Source: Epulopiscium sp. Nele67-Bin004 (lineage in GTDB: Bacteria; Bacillota_A; Clostridia; Lachnospirales; Cellulosilyticaceae). Taken from it: a stretch of DNA of 7,880 bases. Below the pieces are notes generated by a model. The model made no database searches. It was not told where the DNA came from and worked only from the letters and a program-made list of their open reading frames with translations. Positions 6,589 to 7,880 of this stretch are shown here, piece by piece. The stretch covers positions 1 to 7,880 of the forward strand of contig LNZQ01000101.1 in NCBI GenBank assembly GCA_002007315.1, written 5' to 3'. The position numbers were made by a program, and so were the translations under genes. How positions within the stretch are numbered: the first letter of the stretch is position 1; the number at the start of each line of letters is the position of its first letter.

Positions 6589-7290
6589 ATATTAAATCTC
6601 GCCACTATTCAACTGCCATGATACTGGGCTGTCACTACATACAGATCTGGTATAGAAAATATTTGCATAAAGGTGCAGTTTGTCTTCACCCCAACAGAAT
6701 AAAAACATCAAAATATAAGTTCACATTTGAGTTTATGAGTCCTATTGTAAGGTTCAAGATTCAAGAAAGTTTAATCATTACATACCACAAGGTTGTAGAA
6801 TTAAATGTAGTTTTCATTTTCTTCTACTACTACTTAAACAGTTATGTAAATATATAAATAATTAATATGTTTATGAAAATAAAATTATTTTTTACATTTG
6901 AGTATGAATGATAAGTTAAGAACCCTCGCAATCTGATGATAAAAACTGGCCTTTAATCTGGTGATTGGTCAGCGGATACTTCTGTATCTCTTGGCAGAGA
7001 GCAGCGAAGTAAACACGCTGTAATTTGGTAAGATCTTGTCTTTTAATATCTTACTAACGACGAAACATAATTGTCATGTTTCAGTTTTTTAGACAAGGCC
7101 CTTTTCTTATAATTCACTTTAAATTTTAAACAACCACAACTCTGTGTTGTTCGGCAACCACTAAAATTTGCCTTTTTGGGATGATTCCTCCAATTCATGT
7201 ATCCCTCCTGTCCAACTGCTAATTAAAACTGAGGCATCTTGGACATTGTTCTTGACACTGCACCGTTTCACAGCACACTGAACACTGAAC

Positions 7291-7440
7291 CATGTGGCTG
7301 AGAGCTTTGTAGAAAGCAACAGTGGTATGTTCAGACAGCAGTAATGAACCCGGGGAGTGAAGAAGAGAGGACTCTGTGTGCAGCGGGCATGTGCACATGG
7401 CATGCAATCCTCGCCGAGAGGCACATGGCTGCAGCACATG
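7291..7440. promoter_or_regulatory. Cluster of CATGTG E-box-type hexamers
   Basis: CATGTG or its complement CACATG occurs at 7291, 7388, 7394, 7422 and 7435. The two central copies form the 12-bp palindrome CATGTGCACATG (7388-7399). Such hexamers fit the CANNTG pattern bound by bHLH factors in animals. Function is inferred from motif density only. Confidence 0.2.
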
Positions 7441-7800
7441 TATGTAAGTTCACAGTGTGGCTGCATTGTGCCACAGTAATTGACAATAAACAGGTCTCAT
7501 AGCAGGGATTTTACAGCTTTTCCAGTCTTGTTAATTCAGAATAGAAATGCATTGGTTCTCTCCTCCCCGATTTAACTGAGGCTTTCATTGGCTGGTTCCA
7601 TGAACATACCTTTGTTATAGGCACTGGTGGCCAGGCTGCGTGAAATGACTGTGTCAATACCAGAGACGGAAATCAGGTGACTGCCATGTCAGGTCCAACA
7701 CTGAGCAGAGTGTTCGATAAGGGACGTGTGCCTGGTCACAGAACTGTGCAGTAGTTTTCTTTCCACCGGCCAGCTGGTGTTGGGTGTTTTATGATATAAT

Positions 7801-7820
7801 ATACAGTAATAAAACTGTAT
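7801..7820. repeat. 7-bp inverted repeat
   Basis: ATACAGT (7801-7807) and ACTGTAT (7814-7820) are complementary around AATAAA. It is short and may be chance. Confidence 0.35.
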
Positions 7821-7880
7821 TTCTGCACCAGGGAGGCCATGAGAACTACATGTTATTCCTCTGGCGTATGGATAATTTTT

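Larger units (their letters stand above)
6121..7880. other. Eukaryote-like non-coding flank (right)
   Basis: About 1.76 kb without a supported gene. CG dinucleotides are scarce (about 26 by eye) and TG/CA steps common, as in the left flank. It holds a bulged foldback at 6128-6199, a T7/A7 hairpin at 6429-6448, a 16-bp palindrome at 6511-6526 within a diverged direct repeat, an AT-rich stretch around 6780-6900, a cluster of CATGTG hexamers at 7291-7440, and a small inverted repeat at 7801-7820. Open frames at 6558-6857 (plus) and 7161-7466 (minus) show no domains or signals and are treated as chance. Whether this flank comes from the same locus as the left flank cannot be told from sequence alone. 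Confidence 0.75.

Noticed and set aside
6558..6857. 99-codon open frame on the plus strand
   Set aside because: Low-complexity translation in AT-rich DNA, with no start signal or family motif.
6934..7010. Box C/D snoRNA-like start (TGATGA)
   Set aside because: No matching D box (CTGA) at a suitable distance and no terminal stem.
7161..7466. 101-codon Cys-rich open frame on the minus strand
   Set aside because: Cysteines show no regular spacing and no signal peptide or domain is visible. Overlapping frames on the same strand are also open, as expected by chance.

Overview
The window is a composite of two kinds of DNA. The centre, from about 1517 to 6120, is a compact AT-rich bacterial operon. 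It has almost no intergenic space, Gram-positive-style Shine-Dalgarno sequences (GGGAGG, AGAGGA), a TTG start and a 4-base gene overlap. The flanks, 1 to about 1516 and about 6121 to 7880, contain no convincing genes. They are CpG-poor, have mixed composition, and read like non-coding vertebrate DNA, possibly fish. A species cannot be named from this. The bacterial part suggests a low-GC Firmicute (Bacillota); the proteins look most like those of lactic acid bacteria or Clostridia.

Layout: 1-1516 is eukaryote-like non-coding DNA. At 1516-2145 lies the 3' two thirds of rmlA, whose 5' end is cut off by the junction. It is followed by complete rmlB (2173-3234), a complete ABC-2 polysaccharide export permease with a large N-terminal extension (3237-4604), a complete ABC ATPase with a Wzt-type C-terminal domain (4622-5842), and the first ~93 codons of a SAM-dependent methyltransferase (from 5839), cut off near 6117-6120. 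The rest, to 7880, is eukaryote-like non-coding DNA with a few palindromes and inverted repeats.

How the genes fit together: RmlA and RmlB make dTDP-4-keto-6-deoxyglucose, a precursor of L-rhamnose and other deoxysugars. The permease and ATPase form a Wzm/Wzt-like (TarGH-like) exporter for a lipid-linked cell-surface glycan. The ATPase C-terminal domain probably recognises the glycan. The translationally coupled methyltransferase may modify sugars or cap the chain.

The main conclusion is that both outer bacterial genes are cut inside their reading frames and abut vertebrate-like sequence, while every gene between them is intact. This is best explained by a chimeric contig (bacterial contamination joined during library construction or assembly), not by a new biological system or a settled horizontal transfer. 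The most interesting biology within the bacterial part is the extended permease and the coupled ATPase/methyltransferase pair.
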